Part shown: in pieces, positions 63,003 through 64,000 of the stretch | Numbering within the stretch: position 1 is the stretch's first letter | How the letters are laid out: each line of letters starts with the position of its first letter | Assembly: GCF_004339745.1 (NCBI RefSeq) | Contig: NZ_SMGP01000001.1 | Coordinates: 3,658,001-3,722,000 of the forward strand | Source of the DNA: Paraburkholderia sp. BL9I2N2 | Lineage (GTDB): Bacteria > Pseudomonadota > Gammaproteobacteria > Burkholderiales > Burkholderiaceae | DNA: 64,000 nt | Reading direction: 5' to 3' | Translations under genes and position numbers: made by a program | Notes under the pieces: generated by a model | What the model was told of the DNA's origin: nothing | Databases searched by the model: none | What the model saw: the letters and a program-made list of their open reading frames with translations, nothing else

Positions 63003-64000
63003 TTAAGCCTTGCGCGTGACTTCGCCGTCACGGGCCAGCAGCGTGGCCGCGACGATATCGTCCGCGAGATCGATATTCAGGGCGCCTTCCTTCGTGATGA
63101 TCAGCTTCAGGAAGTCGAGCAGGTTACGTGCGTAGAGCGAGGACGCGTCGGCGGGCACCATCGAAGCGAGATTCGTATAGCCGACGATGGTCACGCCGTG
63201 TTTGATGACGACCTTGTCCGCTTCAGTGAGCGGGCAGTTGCCACCGCGCTGGCCTTCGTACTCGGCACCGCGGCCCGCGGCGAGGTCGATCAGCACGGAG
63301 CCGGGTTTCATCGCCTGCACGGTTTCGACCGAGATCAGCGTCGGCGCGGCGCGGCCAGGGATCAGCGCGGTGGAAATCACCACGTCGGCCTGTTTGGCCC
63401 GTTCGTGGACCAGCGCGGACTGGCGCGTGAGCCACGAAGGCGGCATCGGCCGCGCATAGCCGCCGACGCCCTGCGCGGCTTCGCGCTCCTCGTCGGTTTC
63501 GTAGGGCACGTCGAGAAACTTCGCGCCGAGCGATTCGATCTGCTCTTTCACCGCTGGACGTACGTCGGAGGCTTCGATCACGGCGCCCAGGCGCTTGGCG
63601 GTCGCGATCGCCTGCAAACCGGCCACGCCCGCGCCGAGAATCAGCACGCGCGCCGCTTTCACGGTGCCCGCTGCGGTCATCAGCATCGGCATGAAGCGCG
63701 GATAGAGCGTAGCGGCCAATAAAACCGCCTTGTAGCCCGCGATGTTCGCCTGCGACGACAGCACGTCCAGACTCTGCGCGCGCGTGGTTCTCGGCGCGGC
63801 TTCGAGCGCGAACGCGGTCACGCCCGCTGTCGCCAGCTTTAATGAGTTTTCGGTATTAAACGGATCGAGCATGCCGACCAGCGTCGCGCCGCGTTTAAGC
63901 AACGGCAACTCGGCATCGGTGGGCGACTGAACCTTCAGGACGAGTTCAGCGCCAAAAGCGGTCGCCGCATCGACGATCTCCGCGCCGGCGGCCGTAAAGG
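63003..64000 (-). CDS. pntAa: NAD(P) transhydrogenase subunit alpha, NAD-binding part (continues past the window)
   Basis: The open frame continues to the right edge, so the N-terminus is outside; about 332 residues are present. The NAD domain is visible: AARVLILGAGVAGLQAIATAKRLGAVIEASDVRP, VEQ-like KEQIESLGAKFLDVPYETDEE, VISTALIPGRAAPTLISVETVQAMKPGSVLIDLAAGRGAEYEGQ and HGVTIVGYTNLASMVPADAS. It ends without membrane helices, since these are in the next gene. The apparent start at 63908 is an internal TTG, not the true start. Confidence 0.95.
   Translation of the reverse strand, partial: FTAAGAEIVDAATAFGAELVLKVQSPTDAELPLLKRGATLVGMLDPFNTENSLKLATAGVTAFALEAAPRTTRAQSLDVLSSQANIAGYKAVLLAATLYPRFMPMLMTAAGTVKAARVLILGAGVAGLQAIATAKRLGAVIEASDVRPAVKEQIESLGAKFLDVPYETDEEREAAQGVGGYARPMPPSWLTRQSALVHERAKQADVVISTALIPGRAAPTLISVETVQAMKPGSVLIDLAAGRGAEYEGQRGGNCPLTEADKVVIKHGVTIVGYTNLASMVPADASSLYARNLLDFLKLIITKEGALNIDLADDIVAATLLARDGEVTRKA

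Overview
The window is a 64 kb piece of a GC-rich betaproteobacterial chromosome. Gene content, order and protein sequences fit the primary chromosome of a Paraburkholderia/Burkholderia species. This is inferred from gene order (grpE-dnaK-dnaJ, queA-tgt-yajC-secD-secF, oxyR next to recG, pntAa-pntAb-pntB) and from protein similarity recalled from knowledge; no search was run. Nearly everything is housekeeping. I see no prophage, transposase, CRISPR array, rRNA or tRNA.

Layout. 1-2916 (+): end of pcnB, folK, a deoxynucleoside kinase and panB (folate, nucleotide and pantothenate supply). 3255-9843 (-): a heat-shock block grpE, dnaK, dnaJ followed by a fused pabB-pabC gene, with a good sigma-32 promoter before grpE and a broken ORF between grpE and dnaK. 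10073-13215: a small membrane protein, then hslR, hemH and the heat-shock repressor hrcA on the minus strand. 13216-25789: nadK, recN, glnE (minus), a giant AsmA-like YhdP protein, a nitrilase-type amidase and tldD. 25865-27303: aroG (DAHP synthase), preceded by what looks like a complete ribosome-mediated attenuator with a leader peptide rich in Phe/Tyr/Trp codons. 27398-34034: an orphan XRE regulator, a cobalamin adenosyltransferase (minus), a D-lactate dehydrogenase and glcDEF (glycolate oxidase). 34072-36719: yggS, proC and ubiA.

36918-40674 (-) is an oxidative-stress island: dps, a 52-aa membrane peptide, katA, a 45-aa peptide and oxyR, with OxyR/LysR-like palindromes before the catalase unit and before oxyR. 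41410-43764 is recG; 43913-49962 is the queA-tgt-yajC-secD-secF run (queuosine tRNA modification and Sec export). 50092-53418 (-) holds an MHS-type transporter and a cytochrome b561 plus two periplasmic YceI proteins. 53837-57671 (+) is a PqiABC-type lipid-transport operon in which PqiA is split into two genes. 58452-61155 holds rlmL, a VOC-fold protein and a WYL regulator. 61211-64000 (-) is the three-gene proton-translocating transhydrogenase, whose first gene runs off the window.

The most unusual items are: (1) the aroG attenuator, with three mutually exclusive pairings readable by eye; (2) two copies of a roughly 640-bp near-palindromic non-coding element, between oxyR and recG and between pqiC and rlmL; (3) several well-initiated small ORFs around the catalase locus; and (4) the interrupted ORF between grpE and dnaK.
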